Made by a program: the position numbers and the translations under genes. A DNA stretch of 64,000 nt from Falsiroseomonas bella (GTDB taxonomy: Bacteria; Pseudomonadota; Alphaproteobacteria; Acetobacterales; Acetobacteraceae): assembly GCF_003173615.1 (NCBI RefSeq), contig NZ_QGNA01000004.1, forward strand, positions 496,001 to 560,000, given 5' to 3'. Positions 41,949 through 50,631 of this stretch are shown piece after piece (positions within the stretch are counted from its first letter, which is position 1; each line of letters opens with the position of its first letter). Under the pieces are notes generated by a model. That model saw only the letters and a list, made by a program, of their open reading frames with translations, did not search any database and had not been told where the DNA came from.

Positions 41949-42912
41949 CGTAAGGCACGCCGGCCGCGCGCGGTGCCGTGGCGCGGCCGACGAAGCCGGC
42001 GAGCAGGATCACCGTCAGCACATAGGGCAGCGCCTGGATCGCCTGCACCGGGAAGGGCACGCCGAGCCCTGGCACCGGCACGCCCTGCAGCCGGATCGCC
42101 ACCGCATCCAGCAGGCCGAATCCGAGGCAGGTCCACAGCACCGGCCAGGGCTTCCAATTCGCGACGATCAGCGCGGCGAGCGCGATGAAGCCGCGGCCCG
42201 CCGTCATCTCCGGCGAGAACTGCGCCCCCTGCGCGGTGGAGATCGCGGCGCCGGCGATGCCGCACAGCACGCCCGCGATCAGCACGCCGGCATAGCGCAG
42301 CCGCGCGACGGAGACGCCGGCCGCGTCCACCGCACCCGGATTCTCGCCACAGGCGCGCAGCCTGAGGCCGAAGCGCGTGCGCCACAGCACGAAGGCCGCG
42401 AGCGGCACGAGCGCGAAGGCGACATAGACCGGCATCGCATGGCCGCCGACCACGCCCACGAGCAGCCGCCCGAGCAGCGGGACCTCCGCGATCCACTCCG
42501 CGCCCGGCAGCGGGATGGGCGCGAAGCGCGCCGCGCCGGTCAGCGGCGGCGTCTGCCCGCCCTGGCGGAACCAGGCGAGCGCCAGCGTCGCCGAAAGCCC
42601 CGCCGCCAGCACGTTGATCGCCATGCCGGAGACCACCTGGCTGCCGCGCAGCGTGACGCAGGCGAAGGCGTGGATCAGCGCGAGCGCGGAGGAGGCGAGG
42701 ATCGCGGCACCCAGCCCCGCCCAGGCGCTGCCCGTGACGGCGGCGGTTGCCGCGGCGGCGAAGGCGGCGAAGAGCATCTTGCCCTCCAGCCCCACATCCA
42801 CGACGCCCGAGCGTTCAGCGAAAAGCCCGGCGAGCGCGGCCAGGATCAGCGGCGCGGCGACTCGCAGCGTCGCGGCGAGGATCGGGACGACGAGGTCGAG
42901 CGTGGCCTCCAT
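41935..42912 (-). CDS. ABC permease of BMP/nucleoside type (YufQ-like)
   Basis: A 325-aa inner-membrane permease of the BPD_transp_2 family, like NupQ/YufQ and the purine-nucleoside permeases. Seen: LFAERSGVVDVGLEGKMLFA at the start (the family hallmark GxxNxGxEGxM region), RGSQVVSGMAINVLAAGLSA, LRACGENPGAVDAAGVSVAR and GRGFIALAALIVANWKP. Last gene of a four-gene importer (binding protein, ATPase and two permeases) on the minus strand. It is separated by 10 bp from its partner permease. Confidence 0.9.
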   Translation of the reverse strand: MEATLDLVVPILAATLRVAAPLILAALAGLFAERSGVVDVGLEGKMLFAAFAAAATAAVTGSAWAGLGAAILASSALALIHAFACVTLRGSQVVSGMAINVLAAGLSATLALAWFRQGGQTPPLTGAARFAPIPLPGAEWIAEVPLLGRLLVGVVGGHAMPVYVAFALVPLAAFVLWRTRFGLRLRACGENPGAVDAAGVSVARLRYAGVLIAGVLCGIAGAAISTAQGAQFSPEMTAGRGFIALAALIVANWKPWPVLWTCLGFGLLDAVAIRLQGVPVPGLGVPFPVQAIQALPYVLTVILLAGFVGRATAPRAAGVPYVKER

Positions 42913-42922
42913 CGGCTCAGGC

Positions 42923-43984
42923 CTACGCGCCGAGCAGGCGCGACAGCGGCGCGCGGAACAGCGCCCCGAGCGCGCCGGTGAAGAGGATCACGAGGCCCTG
43001 CACCACCATCACCGTCTCGCGCGGCAGGTCCGGCATCTCGAAGGCCAATTCCGCACCGCCCTGCGCCAGCGCGCCGAACAGCAGCGCGGCGAGCAGGACG
43101 CCGACCGGATGGTTGCGCCCCATCAGCGCCACCGCGATGCCGGTGAAGCCGGCGCCACCGGTAAAGTTCAGGATCAGCTTGTCCTGCGAACCGAGCAGCT
43201 CGTTCACCGCGATGCCGGCGGCGAGTGCGCCGGAGATCGCCATGGCGGCGATGATGCGCCGGCCCTGGTCGATGCCCGCATAGGCGGCGGCGTCCGGGTT
43301 GGAGCCGACCACGCGCAGCCCGTAGCCCCAGGGCGTGCGCCAGACGAGCACCCAGACCGCGAGCGCGGCGAGCAGCGCGAGCGGCAGCGCGAGGTTCACC
43401 GGCGACCGGCCTGGGAAGCCGAAATCGGAGAGCGGCGGCAGGCCGACGGCGAAGCGCCGCGTCTCCGGCGCCATCTGACCGGGCTCGATCAGCACGTTCA
43501 CCAGCAGATAGACGAGCAGCGAGGCGGCGATGAAGTTGAACATGATCGTCGTGATGACGACGTGGCTGCCGCGCCGTGCCTGCAGCCAGCCCGGGATCGC
43601 GCCATAGGCCGCGCCGGCCAGCGCGCCCGCCGCGACGGCAAGGATCACGACCAGCGCGGCCGGCAGCGTCGAGTCCAGGCCGAGCATCACCAGCGCCAGG
43701 CCGAGCCCGCCGATCGCCGCCTGCCCCTCCACGCCGATGTTGAATAACCCGCATTTGAAGGCGATGGCGACGGCCAGCCCCGCGAAGGCCATGTCGGTCG
43801 CGTAGAACAGCGTGTAGCCGACGGAATCCCAGGATCCGAAGCTGCCGATCGCCAGCGCCTGCAGCGCCGCCGCGGGCGACTCCCCCGCCGCCAGCACCAC
43901 CAGCGCCGAGACGCCGAGCGCGAGCAGCAGGTTCAGCGCCGGCAGCAGCGCGAGATCGGCCCAGCGCGGCAACTCCCGGTTCAT
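42923..43984 (-). CDS. ABC permease of BMP/nucleoside type (YufP-like)
   Basis: A 353-aa permease of the same importer, like NupP/YufP. Hallmarks: IAFKCGLFNIGVEGQAAIGG, SHVVITTIMFNFIAASLLVYL, LRVVGSNPDAAAYAGIDQGR and GGAGFTGIAVALMGRNHPVG. There are roughly ten hydrophobic segments. The start overlaps the ATPase gene stop by 4 bp (ATGA), indicating coupled translation. Confidence 0.9.
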   Translation of the reverse strand: MNRELPRWADLALLPALNLLLALGVSALVVLAAGESPAAALQALAIGSFGSWDSVGYTLFYATDMAFAGLAVAIAFKCGLFNIGVEGQAAIGGLGLALVMLGLDSTLPAALVVILAVAAGALAGAAYGAIPGWLQARRGSHVVITTIMFNFIAASLLVYLLVNVLIEPGQMAPETRRFAVGLPPLSDFGFPGRSPVNLALPLALLAALAVWVLVWRTPWGYGLRVVGSNPDAAAYAGIDQGRRIIAAMAISGALAAGIAVNELLGSQDKLILNFTGGAGFTGIAVALMGRNHPVGVLLAALLFGALAQGGAELAFEMPDLPRETVMVVQGLVILFTGALGALFRAPLSRLLGA

Positions 43985-45525
43985 GCCGCAGCACCCGCCA
44001 TCAGCAGCCCGAGCCGGCGCTCATCCGCCGCGCCGCCGGGCAGCTCGCCGACGATGCGGCCGTCGAAAATCACCAGGATGCGGTCGGAGAGGGCGAGGAT
44101 CTCGTCGAGCTCGACCGAGACCAGCAGCACCGCCTTGCCCGCGCGCCGCCAGCCGCGCAGGCGTTCGTGGATCGCCTCGATCCCGCCGATGTCCACGCCG
44201 CGGGTCGGCTGGCCGACCAGCAGCACATCCGGCTCGCGCTCCATCTCGCGCGCCAGGATCAGCTTCTGCTGGTTGCCGCCGGAAAACAGCGAGGACCGCA
44301 GCCGGGGCAGGGCAGGGCGGACGTCGTTCTCGCGCATCAGCCGCGCCGCATGCGCCTCCACCTTGCGGCCGGAGACCAGGCCGAGGAAGCGGCGCCAGGC
44401 GGGATCGCCATGGTAGCCGAGGATGGCGGATTCACACGCTTCGAATTCGGGGATGAGGCCATGGCGCAACCGGTCCTCCGGCACATGCGCGAGGCCGAGG
44501 CGCCGCAGCGCAGCGGCGTCGAGGCCTGTGATGGGTTCGCCGCGCAGCCGGACCGTGCCGGACTCCGGGGCGCGCATGCCGGAGACCGCCTCGAGCAGTT
44601 CGGTCTGACCGTTGCCGGCGACGCCCGCGATGCCGAGGATCTCGCCCGCATGCAGCGCGAGGGAAACGCCGCGCACGCGCTCCACGCCGGCATTGTCGCG
44701 CACGCGCAGATCCTCGACCGCCAGGATCTCGGGGCCGGGCGCGCTGGGCGCGGGGCGCTGCGCGGCGGCGGGGCGGCGGCCGATCATCAGCTCGCCGAGT
44801 TCGGCGGCGGAGGTCTCGGATGTCTCGCGATGGGCCACCATCTTCCCGCCGCGCATGACGGAGACGCGGTCGGTCACGGCCATCACCTCGCGCAGCTTGT
44901 GGGTGATGAGGATGATCGCCTTGCCCTCGTCGCGCAGCGCGCGCAGCACGCGGAACAGGTCGTCCGCTTCCTGCGGCGTCAGCACGCCGGTGGGCTCGTC
45001 GAGGATCAGCACCTCGGCGCCGCGATAGAGCGCCTTCAGGATCTCCACGCGCTGGCGCGCACCGACGGGCAGGTCCTCCACCCGGGCGTCGGGATCCACG
45101 GCAAGGCCGTATTCCTCGGCCAGGCGCTTCAGCGCGGCGCGCGCCTCCGCCTCGCCGTGCTTGAGCAGCGCGCCGCCCTCGGCGCCGAGCATGACGTTCT
45201 CGACAACGCGGAAGGGCTCGACCAGCATGAAGTGCTGGTGGACCATCTCGATGCCGAGGCGCGCGGCATCGGCACTGTCATCGATGCTCACCTTGCGGCC
45301 ATCCACGAGGATCTCCCCGGAATCGGCCGGGTAGAAGCCGTGCAGGATGGCCATGAGCGTGGACTTGCCGGCGCCGTTCTCGCCGATCACGCCATGGATC
45401 GAGCCGCGGTGGACAACCAGGTCCACGGCGTCGTTCGCCAGCACATGGCCGAAGCGTTTCGTGATGCCGCGGCACTCGATGGCCGGAGGTGCTGCAGACG
45501 TCACCCTTCCACGCCCTGCGTCCAC
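43981..45525 (-). CDS. Double-domain ABC ATPase of BMP/nucleoside type (YufO-like)
   Basis: A 514-aa protein with two fused nucleotide-binding domains, as in RbsA/NupO. The first Walker A is GENGAGKSTLM, the signature region is LPVGARQRVEILKAL and Walker B is VLILDEPTGVLTP. The second half has a degenerate Walker A GVAGNGQTELLEAVSG, the signature LFSGGNQQKLILAREME and VLLVGQPTRGVDIGG. Two GTG starts are possible, 45525 and 45504, and neither has a clear ribosome site; the longer is given. It is separated from the binding-protein gene by a 111-bp gap holding two hairpins. Confidence 0.9.
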   Translation of the reverse strand: MDAGRGRVTSAAPPAIECRGITKRFGHVLANDAVDLVVHRGSIHGVIGENGAGKSTLMAILHGFYPADSGEILVDGRKVSIDDSADAARLGIEMVHQHFMLVEPFRVVENVMLGAEGGALLKHGEAEARAALKRLAEEYGLAVDPDARVEDLPVGARQRVEILKALYRGAEVLILDEPTGVLTPQEADDLFRVLRALRDEGKAIILITHKLREVMAVTDRVSVMRGGKMVAHRETSETSAAELGELMIGRRPAAAQRPAPSAPGPEILAVEDLRVRDNAGVERVRGVSLALHAGEILGIAGVAGNGQTELLEAVSGMRAPESGTVRLRGEPITGLDAAALRRLGLAHVPEDRLRHGLIPEFEACESAILGYHGDPAWRRFLGLVSGRKVEAHAARLMRENDVRPALPRLRSSLFSGGNQQKLILAREMEREPDVLLVGQPTRGVDIGGIEAIHERLRGWRRAGKAVLLVSVELDEILALSDRILVIFDGRIVGELPGGAADERRLGLLMAGAAA

Positions 45526-45540
45526 GTCCGCCCCCCGGAG

Positions 45541-45567
45541 GCCTGCCGCGGGATTCCCGCGGCAGGC
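45541..45567 (-). terminator. Perfect 12-bp hairpin between the binding protein and ATPase genes
   Basis: GCCTGCCGCGGG pairs with CCCGCGGCAGGC across a 3-base loop. There is no T-tract. This location is typical of stem-loops that stabilise a highly expressed binding-protein mRNA and limit read-through into the membrane components. Confidence 0.5.
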
Positions 45568-45604
45568 TGCGCCGGAACTTGCAAGATCAGAACCAATCCG
45601 GGGC

Positions 45605-45635
45605 CCCCGCGACGCTGCGAAGCGGCTTCGCGGGG
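45605..45635 (-). terminator. Hairpin adjoining the BMP gene stop
   Basis: CCCCGCGA (45605-45612) pairs perfectly with TCGCGGGG (45628-45635) around a 15-base loop. It begins one base beyond the TAA stop of the binding-protein gene. Confidence 0.4.
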
Positions 45636-45636
45636 A

Positions 45637-46635
45637 TTACTGCACCGGGCAGCTATTGTTCGTCATGAAGTCGTGGACCGTCACGCGGCCCGCGACGATC
45701 TCGGCGCGCGCCTGGTCGATGCGGCTGCGCATCTCGGCGGTGACCAGCGCGGCGTTGTTCTCGTCGAAGGCCACGCCGACGCCGTCCTCGGAAAGGCCGA
45801 GCACCGTGCGGCCGGTGCGGAACTGGCCCGCGCGCGCCTGTTCGAAGGCGAGACGCGTCGCCACGTCCACGCGCTTCAGCATGGAGGTCAGCACGCGGCC
45901 CGGATGCAGGTGGTTCTGGTTGGAGTCCACGCCGATGCCGAGCCGGCCCGCATCGGCCGCCGCCTGCAGTACGCCCGTGCCGGTGCCGCCCGCGGCGTGG
46001 AAGATCACGTCCGCGCCGCGCTCGATCTGGCTGCGCGCCAGCTCGCCGCCGCGCACCGGATCGCGCCAGGCAGCAGGGGTGGAGCCGGTCATGTTCTGGA
46101 AGACCTGGATCTGCGGGTTCACCGCGCGCGCGCCCTGCACATAGCCGCAGGCGAACTTGCGGATCAGCGGGATGTCCATGCCGCCGACGAAGCCGATGCG
46201 GCCCGAGCGCGATGCCATCGCCGCCATCATGCCGGCCAGGTAGCTGCCCTGCTCCTCGCGGAACAGCACGGACTGCACGTTGGGCAGCTCCACGACGCTG
46301 TCCATGATGACGAAATTGATGTTGGGGAACTCGGCGGCGACGGTCTGCAGCGCGCTGCGCTGCGCAAAACCGACCGCGACGATCGGGCTGTGGCCGCGGC
46401 GGGCGAAGTTGCGCAGCGCCTGCTCGCGCTGCGGCTCGGCCGTCACTTCGAACTCGGCGACGGCGACGCCGGTGGCGCGCTGGAATTCCTGGCCGCCGCG
46501 GTGCACCGCCTCGTTGAAGGAGCGGTCGTTGCGGCCGCCCATGTCGAAGACGATGGCCGGGCGGATTTCCTGCGCGGCGGCGACGCCGCCGGACAGCAGG
46601 ACGGCGCCGAGCGCCTTCAGGACGAGCCTACGCAT
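45637..46635 (-). CDS. BMP family substrate-binding protein
   Basis: A 332-aa periplasmic binding protein of the BMP/PnrA-like family, which binds nucleosides or similar ligands. A Sec signal (MRRLVLKALGAVLLSGGVAA) ends in AAAQ. Then come the opening IRPAIVFDMGGRNDRSFNEA, in which the RNDRSFN segment is the family hallmark, the NINFVIMDSVVELPNVQSV region, and GRIGFVGGMDIPLIRKFACG. No lipobox cysteine is visible at the cleavage point, unlike many BMP lipoproteins. It heads the four-gene importer, with its own candidate promoter. Confidence 0.9.
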   Translation of the reverse strand: MRRLVLKALGAVLLSGGVAAAQEIRPAIVFDMGGRNDRSFNEAVHRGGQEFQRATGVAVAEFEVTAEPQREQALRNFARRGHSPIVAVGFAQRSALQTVAAEFPNINFVIMDSVVELPNVQSVLFREEQGSYLAGMMAAMASRSGRIGFVGGMDIPLIRKFACGYVQGARAVNPQIQVFQNMTGSTPAAWRDPVRGGELARSQIERGADVIFHAAGGTGTGVLQAAADAGRLGIGVDSNQNHLHPGRVLTSMLKRVDVATRLAFEQARAGQFRTGRTVLGLSEDGVGVAFDENNAALVTAEMRSRIDQARAEIVAGRVTVHDFMTNNSCPVQ

Positions 46636-46670
46636 CGGGACGGGCCTCGCGCGGGGTTACGGATCGGTCA

Positions 46671-46698
46671 CGTCTAGCCGAAGCGTTGCCGCCGTCAA
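46671..46698 (-). promoter_or_regulatory. Candidate promoter of the BMP importer operon
   Basis: On the minus strand, TTGACG (46693-46698), a 16-base spacer and TAGACG (46671-46676), about 35 bases ahead of the BMP start. The -35 matches 5 of 6 bases and the -10 3 of 6. Confidence 0.4.
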
Positions 46699-46712
46699 CG
46701 GCTTGTTGCGCG

Positions 46713-47588
46713 TCACGCGCGGTTCACCACCCAGATTCCGGCCCCGATCAGGCCGAGGGAGAGCAGGAGCGGCCAGGTGATCGCCTCGCCCAGCACCAGC
46801 GCGCCGGCGACGGCGGCGAAGACGGGGGTGAGGAACAGGAAGGGGGCAAGCGCCGAGGCCTTGTGGCGGGCCACCAGCCAGAACCATGCGGCGTAGGAGA
46901 TGAAGGCGACACCTACGGCCTGGAACAGCAGCGCGCCCCAGACCAGCGCATCCGGTGCGAAGACGCCGCGCTCGCGCAGGGCGAAGCCGAGCGGCAGCAG
47001 CAGCGCCGAGGCGGCAAGCTGATACAGCAGCGTGCGCTCCGGCGCGATGCGCGTCAGCCGCGTCGCCTTGATCGCGACGATGGTCGCGCCCCAGAAGATG
47101 CCGGCCAGCAGGGAAAGCAGGTCGCCCAGCAGGCTGGCATCCACCGGCGCGCCCAGCCGGTCCGCGAAGGCGGTGACGAGGCCGGCGAAGGCGAGAGTGA
47201 GGCCCGCAACCTTGCGCGCGGTGAGCTTGTCGCCCGGCACGAACAGATGCGCGCCGACCACCGCCCAGAAGGGCGCCATGTAGAGCAGCACCGTGCTGCG
47301 CGCCGCGGTGGTCAGTGCCAGCGCCTCGTACAGCGCCCAGAACTCGGCGGCGAAGAGCAGGCCGGAGAGCGCGCCGGGACCGAGGCTGCCGTCGCGCAGA
47401 AACACCGCGACCCCGCGCCAGCGGCACCAGAGCAGCAGCAGCGGTACGGCGATCACCGAGCGCAGTCCCGCCTGCACCAGGGGCGAGATGCCCTCCAGCC
47501 CGAGCTTCACCGCGATCTGCGCGATGCCCCAGGTGGCGCAGAGCGCGACCAGCAGCGCCGCGCCGGAGGCGGGAAGGGCGCCGCTCAG
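46713..47588 (-). CDS. EamA/DMT family transporter with a non-canonical start
   Basis: An EamA exporter of about 291 aa. The first ATG/GTG/TTG in the frame is the GTG at 47510, but that would remove the first transmembrane helix. Upstream of it the frame reads ASGAALLVALCATWGIAQIA, which is exactly an EamA first helix (xxWGxxxVxxK). No standard start occurs between there and a stop at 47724-47726. The CTG at 47588 overlaps the upstream amidohydrolase stop as CTGA and gives the normal ten-helix length, so it is proposed as the start. Conserved parts include LALTTAARSTVLLYMAPFW and the second-repeat LLAGIFWGATIVAIK. The substrate is unknown. Confidence 0.75.
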   Translation of the reverse strand: MSGALPASGAALLVALCATWGIAQIAVKLGLEGISPLVQAGLRSVIAVPLLLLWCRWRGVAVFLRDGSLGPGALSGLLFAAEFWALYEALALTTAARSTVLLYMAPFWAVVGAHLFVPGDKLTARKVAGLTLAFAGLVTAFADRLGAPVDASLLGDLLSLLAGIFWGATIVAIKATRLTRIAPERTLLYQLAASALLLPLGFALRERGVFAPDALVWGALLFQAVGVAFISYAAWFWLVARHKASALAPFLFLTPVFAAVAGALVLGEAITWPLLLSLGLIGAGIWVVNRA

Positions 47589-49198
47589 GCGCGGTGGCGG
47601 ATCACGCCGCCGACGACCGTCGCCGCCACCTGCGTGCCGGCGATCGCGACCGTGTCGCCATCCAGCACGTCGCGATCCAGCACGATGAGGTCGGCGAGCT
47701 TGCCGATATCGAGCGAGCCCTTCTCATGCTCCTCGCGCTGCGCCCAGGCGCCGAGCCAAGTGTAGGCATGCACCGCTTCGCGCGCGGTGATCGCCTCCCG
47801 CGCATCGAGATCGGCGCCGGTCGTGGTGCGGCGGTTCACCATCGCGGCGATGGCGGTCCAGGGCGAAACACGGCAGACCGCAAAATCCGAGTGGCCGGGC
47901 GCCGGCACGCCGGCATCGATCAGGCTGCGATGCGGCCACATCCAGCGCATCGCCTCCTGACCGCGGTTGGCGGCATAGGCCTCGCCGAGCTCGTCCATGA
48001 AGCCGGTGGCCGAGCTGTCCACGAAGCCGCCGCGCTTCAGCCGCTGCAGGATGGGCGGCGTCACGTAGCAGCAATGCTCCACGCGCATCCGGTGGTCGCC
48101 GACGGGATGGGCGGCGAGCGCGGCCTCCATCACGTCGAGCGCGAAGTCGATGCCGCGGTCGCCCACGCCCTCGATCATCACCTGCAGCCCGGCCTTGTGC
48201 GCGGCGGTGGCGCGTTCGGTCAGGTCGTCCTTCTCGTAGAGGAGCATGCCGGTGTTCGGCACCGGCTCGCCGGGGATGGGCGCGCCGACATAGGGCTCCC
48301 AATAGGCGGCGGTGCGGCCGGAGGTGGAGCAGTCCGGGCACCACTCCACGCCGATCAGCCGCAGCCACTCGTCGCCGAAGCCGGAGCGGATGCCGGCGCC
48401 GATCAGGTGCGGGATGAGCGGTTCGTCGCGGCCGCTCGCGATGATGCCCATGCGCATGCGCCAGCGCCCGTCGCGGCGCATGTCCTGGTAGGCGCGGATC
48501 GCCTTGCTGGGCGTGAGGGAATTCGCGACGGAGGTGATGCCCGCGGCCAGGCACTGGTCCTGCACCATCTCCATCCCGTCCGCGATGTCGGCCTCGGAAT
48601 CCTGGCCGTGGATCGCGTTGAGGAAGATGTGCGCCGCCGTCTCCCGCACCAGGCCGGTGAGCTTGCCGTCGAGCTTGTCGAAACGGCCGAAGGCGGGGTC
48701 GGGCGTGGTCTCGTCGATGCCGCAGGCGGCGAAGGCGGCGCGGTTGGCGAGGCCGAGATGCCCGTCCGTGCGCAGGATGAACAGCGGCCGGCCGTTGCTG
48801 GCGGCGTCCAGCTCATCGAGCGTCGGGTAGCCGCCGGATTGCCGTTCGTTGAGGCGGTAGAAGGCGGCCCAGCGGCCGGGCGGCAGCTCCGCGCAGCGGC
48901 GACGGATCGTCTCGAGCAGTTCCGTGCGCGTGCGCACGCGGTCGGGCGAGACCAGCGTCCAGGTGCGCAGGCGGATGGCATAGGCATCGGGGTGCGCGTG
49001 GCTGTCCACGATGCCCGGCAGCACACGCCGTCCTTCGGCATGCAGCACGGTGGTGCCCGGGCCGATGTGCTGGCGGATCGCGTGGTCGTCGCCGAGTGCC
49101 ACGATGCGCCCGTTCACCGCGGCGAGCGCCGTGCACTCGCTGCCGGCCGCATCCATCGTCGCGATGCGGCCCCCGAGCAGGACGAAATCGGCGTTCAT
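47585..49198 (-). CDS. YtcJ-type amidohydrolase with altered metal ligands
   Basis: A 537-aa member of the amidohydrolase_3/YtcJ family. The first metal pair H67/H69 (VDSHAHPDAY), H375 in RVEHCCYV and D438 in GHSDFAV are present. Where the paralogue at 58050 has the carboxylated Lys (VKVFADGS) this protein has Glu285 (VEWCPDCS), and where it has the His of IHAIGD this has Glu343 (IEGVGD). Glu in place of the Lys is known in some amidohydrolase subtypes; the second change is less usual. The start overlaps the FAD oxidoreductase stop (ATGA). The reaction is unknown. Confidence 0.85.
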   Translation of the reverse strand: MNADFVLLGGRIATMDAAGSECTALAAVNGRIVALGDDHAIRQHIGPGTTVLHAEGRRVLPGIVDSHAHPDAYAIRLRTWTLVSPDRVRTRTELLETIRRRCAELPPGRWAAFYRLNERQSGGYPTLDELDAASNGRPLFILRTDGHLGLANRAAFAACGIDETTPDPAFGRFDKLDGKLTGLVRETAAHIFLNAIHGQDSEADIADGMEMVQDQCLAAGITSVANSLTPSKAIRAYQDMRRDGRWRMRMGIIASGRDEPLIPHLIGAGIRSGFGDEWLRLIGVEWCPDCSTSGRTAAYWEPYVGAPIPGEPVPNTGMLLYEKDDLTERATAAHKAGLQVMIEGVGDRGIDFALDVMEAALAAHPVGDHRMRVEHCCYVTPPILQRLKRGGFVDSSATGFMDELGEAYAANRGQEAMRWMWPHRSLIDAGVPAPGHSDFAVCRVSPWTAIAAMVNRRTTTGADLDAREAITAREAVHAYTWLGAWAQREEHEKGSLDIGKLADLIVLDRDVLDGDTVAIAGTQVAATVVGGVIRHRA

Positions 49199-50517
49199 GC
49201 GGCCATCCGATCGAGCTTGTCGCGAAGCTGGTAATAGGTGCCCACCAACGGCAGGAACCAGGGGTTGCCCGTGTAGGTCGGGCGCGTGGGGAAGGGCAGG
49301 CCGTCCAGGGCGAAGCGTTCATTCGCGGCGCCGGCGATCTTCAGCGCAACGTTGTGACCGAGCCAGGTTGCCATCGCCACGCCGCTTCCCTGGCAGCCGG
49401 CGGCGTAGTGGATGCCGTCCTGCACGCCGATATGCGGCAGCCCGTCGAAGGTGAAGGCGACGAAGCCGGTCCAGGCATGGGTGATCCGGCTGTCGCGCAA
49501 CTCGGGGAAGCATTCCACCATCGTCGCATGCAACACCGGCGCGGATTGCTCGGCTGTCGCCTTGCGGAAGCTCGCGCGGCCACCCCAGAGCACGCGCTTT
49601 CCGTCCGGCGACGGCCGGAAATAGTTCAGCACGCGCTTGCTGTCGCTGATCATGCGACGCCCTGGGAACAGGCGATTCATCGTGTCGGCTGGCAGTTCCT
49701 CCGTCGCGATGATGTAGGAGTTGAGCGGCACCAGCCGGCGTGCCAGCCAGGGGCTCGCCGTGCCGCGCTTGTCGAGCGAGTAGCCGTTGGTGGCGACCAG
49801 CACCGCATCGGCGCGGAGCTCGCCCCTGTCGGTGACGATGCGGAAGCCACCGCCCTCCTGCAGAATGCGCTGCACGCGCACGCCATCCACCAGCATCGCG
49901 CCGGCGCGTGCGGCCGCGGCGGCGAGGCCGCGCGCATATTTGCCGGGATGCAGGCTGCCGGTCGCCGCCGCGGCCATGCCGCCGTGATAATGGTCGCTGC
50001 CGAGGAAGTCGCGCTGGCGCGCCTTCGGGATCATCTCCGCCGGCAGGCCGGTGACCTCGGCGATCCAGTCCACCTTCCTCGCCATCGCGTCGTAATGCGC
50101 GGGCGTCCAGGCGCCAACATAGCGGCCGCAGCGGACATAGTCGCAGTTTATGCCCTCGCGCGCGATCGTCTCCTCGATGAAGGGCAGGCTGGCGGCGCAG
50201 GTTAGCGCGATGCGCTGCGCCTCCTCCTTGCCGTGGACCTTCTCGAGGTCGCCGCTTGCCACCTTCAGCCCGCCCGAGACCATGCCGCCATTGCGCGAGG
50301 AGGCGCCCCAGCCGATGCGCTCCGCGTCGAGCACGACCGGCCTGTGGCCCAGGCGGCACAGCGTGAGTGCGGCGGAAAGCCCCGCATAGCCGCCGCCAAT
50401 GATCGCGACCTGCGCCTGGTCGGGCAGCGTCGTGTCGCGTTGCGAAGGTTCCGCCGCCTCCCACCACCAGGGGAAGACGCGGAAGCCCTCGGCGAAGGGC
50501 GGTTGCGGATGGGTCAT
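49195..50517 (-). CDS. PuuB/DAO-family FAD-dependent oxidoreductase (second copy)
   Basis: A 440-aa flavoprotein of the same design as the one at 17644-18960: N-terminal triplet W17-W19 in FPWWWEAAEP, FAD fold AIIGGGYAGLSAALTL, GWGASSRNGG, and the C-terminal GCQGSGVAMATWLGH. Resemblance to gamma-glutamylputrescine oxidase suggests oxidation of an amine or secondary amino acid with H2O2 release, or electron transfer. The ATG at 50517 is used; a GTG at 50544 would add nine residues. It is coupled to the YtcJ amidohydrolase (ATGA) and divergent from a polyamine-type importer. Confidence 0.86.
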   Translation of the reverse strand: MTHPQPPFAEGFRVFPWWWEAAEPSQRDTTLPDQAQVAIIGGGYAGLSAALTLCRLGHRPVVLDAERIGWGASSRNGGMVSGGLKVASGDLEKVHGKEEAQRIALTCAASLPFIEETIAREGINCDYVRCGRYVGAWTPAHYDAMARKVDWIAEVTGLPAEMIPKARQRDFLGSDHYHGGMAAAATGSLHPGKYARGLAAAAARAGAMLVDGVRVQRILQEGGGFRIVTDRGELRADAVLVATNGYSLDKRGTASPWLARRLVPLNSYIIATEELPADTMNRLFPGRRMISDSKRVLNYFRPSPDGKRVLWGGRASFRKATAEQSAPVLHATMVECFPELRDSRITHAWTGFVAFTFDGLPHIGVQDGIHYAAGCQGSGVAMATWLGHNVALKIAGAANERFALDGLPFPTRPTYTGNPWFLPLVGTYYQLRDKLDRMAA

Positions 50518-50631
50518 TGCCGGCGCGCGCGTCTCGGGTTTCACTCTCGGCCAGGAGGTTCCCGCCGACAGCCGTCGCGATCAAGGGGACCCGTCGGGGA
50601 TGGGTGCGCAAGCCGGAGAAGGAGACGGGCC

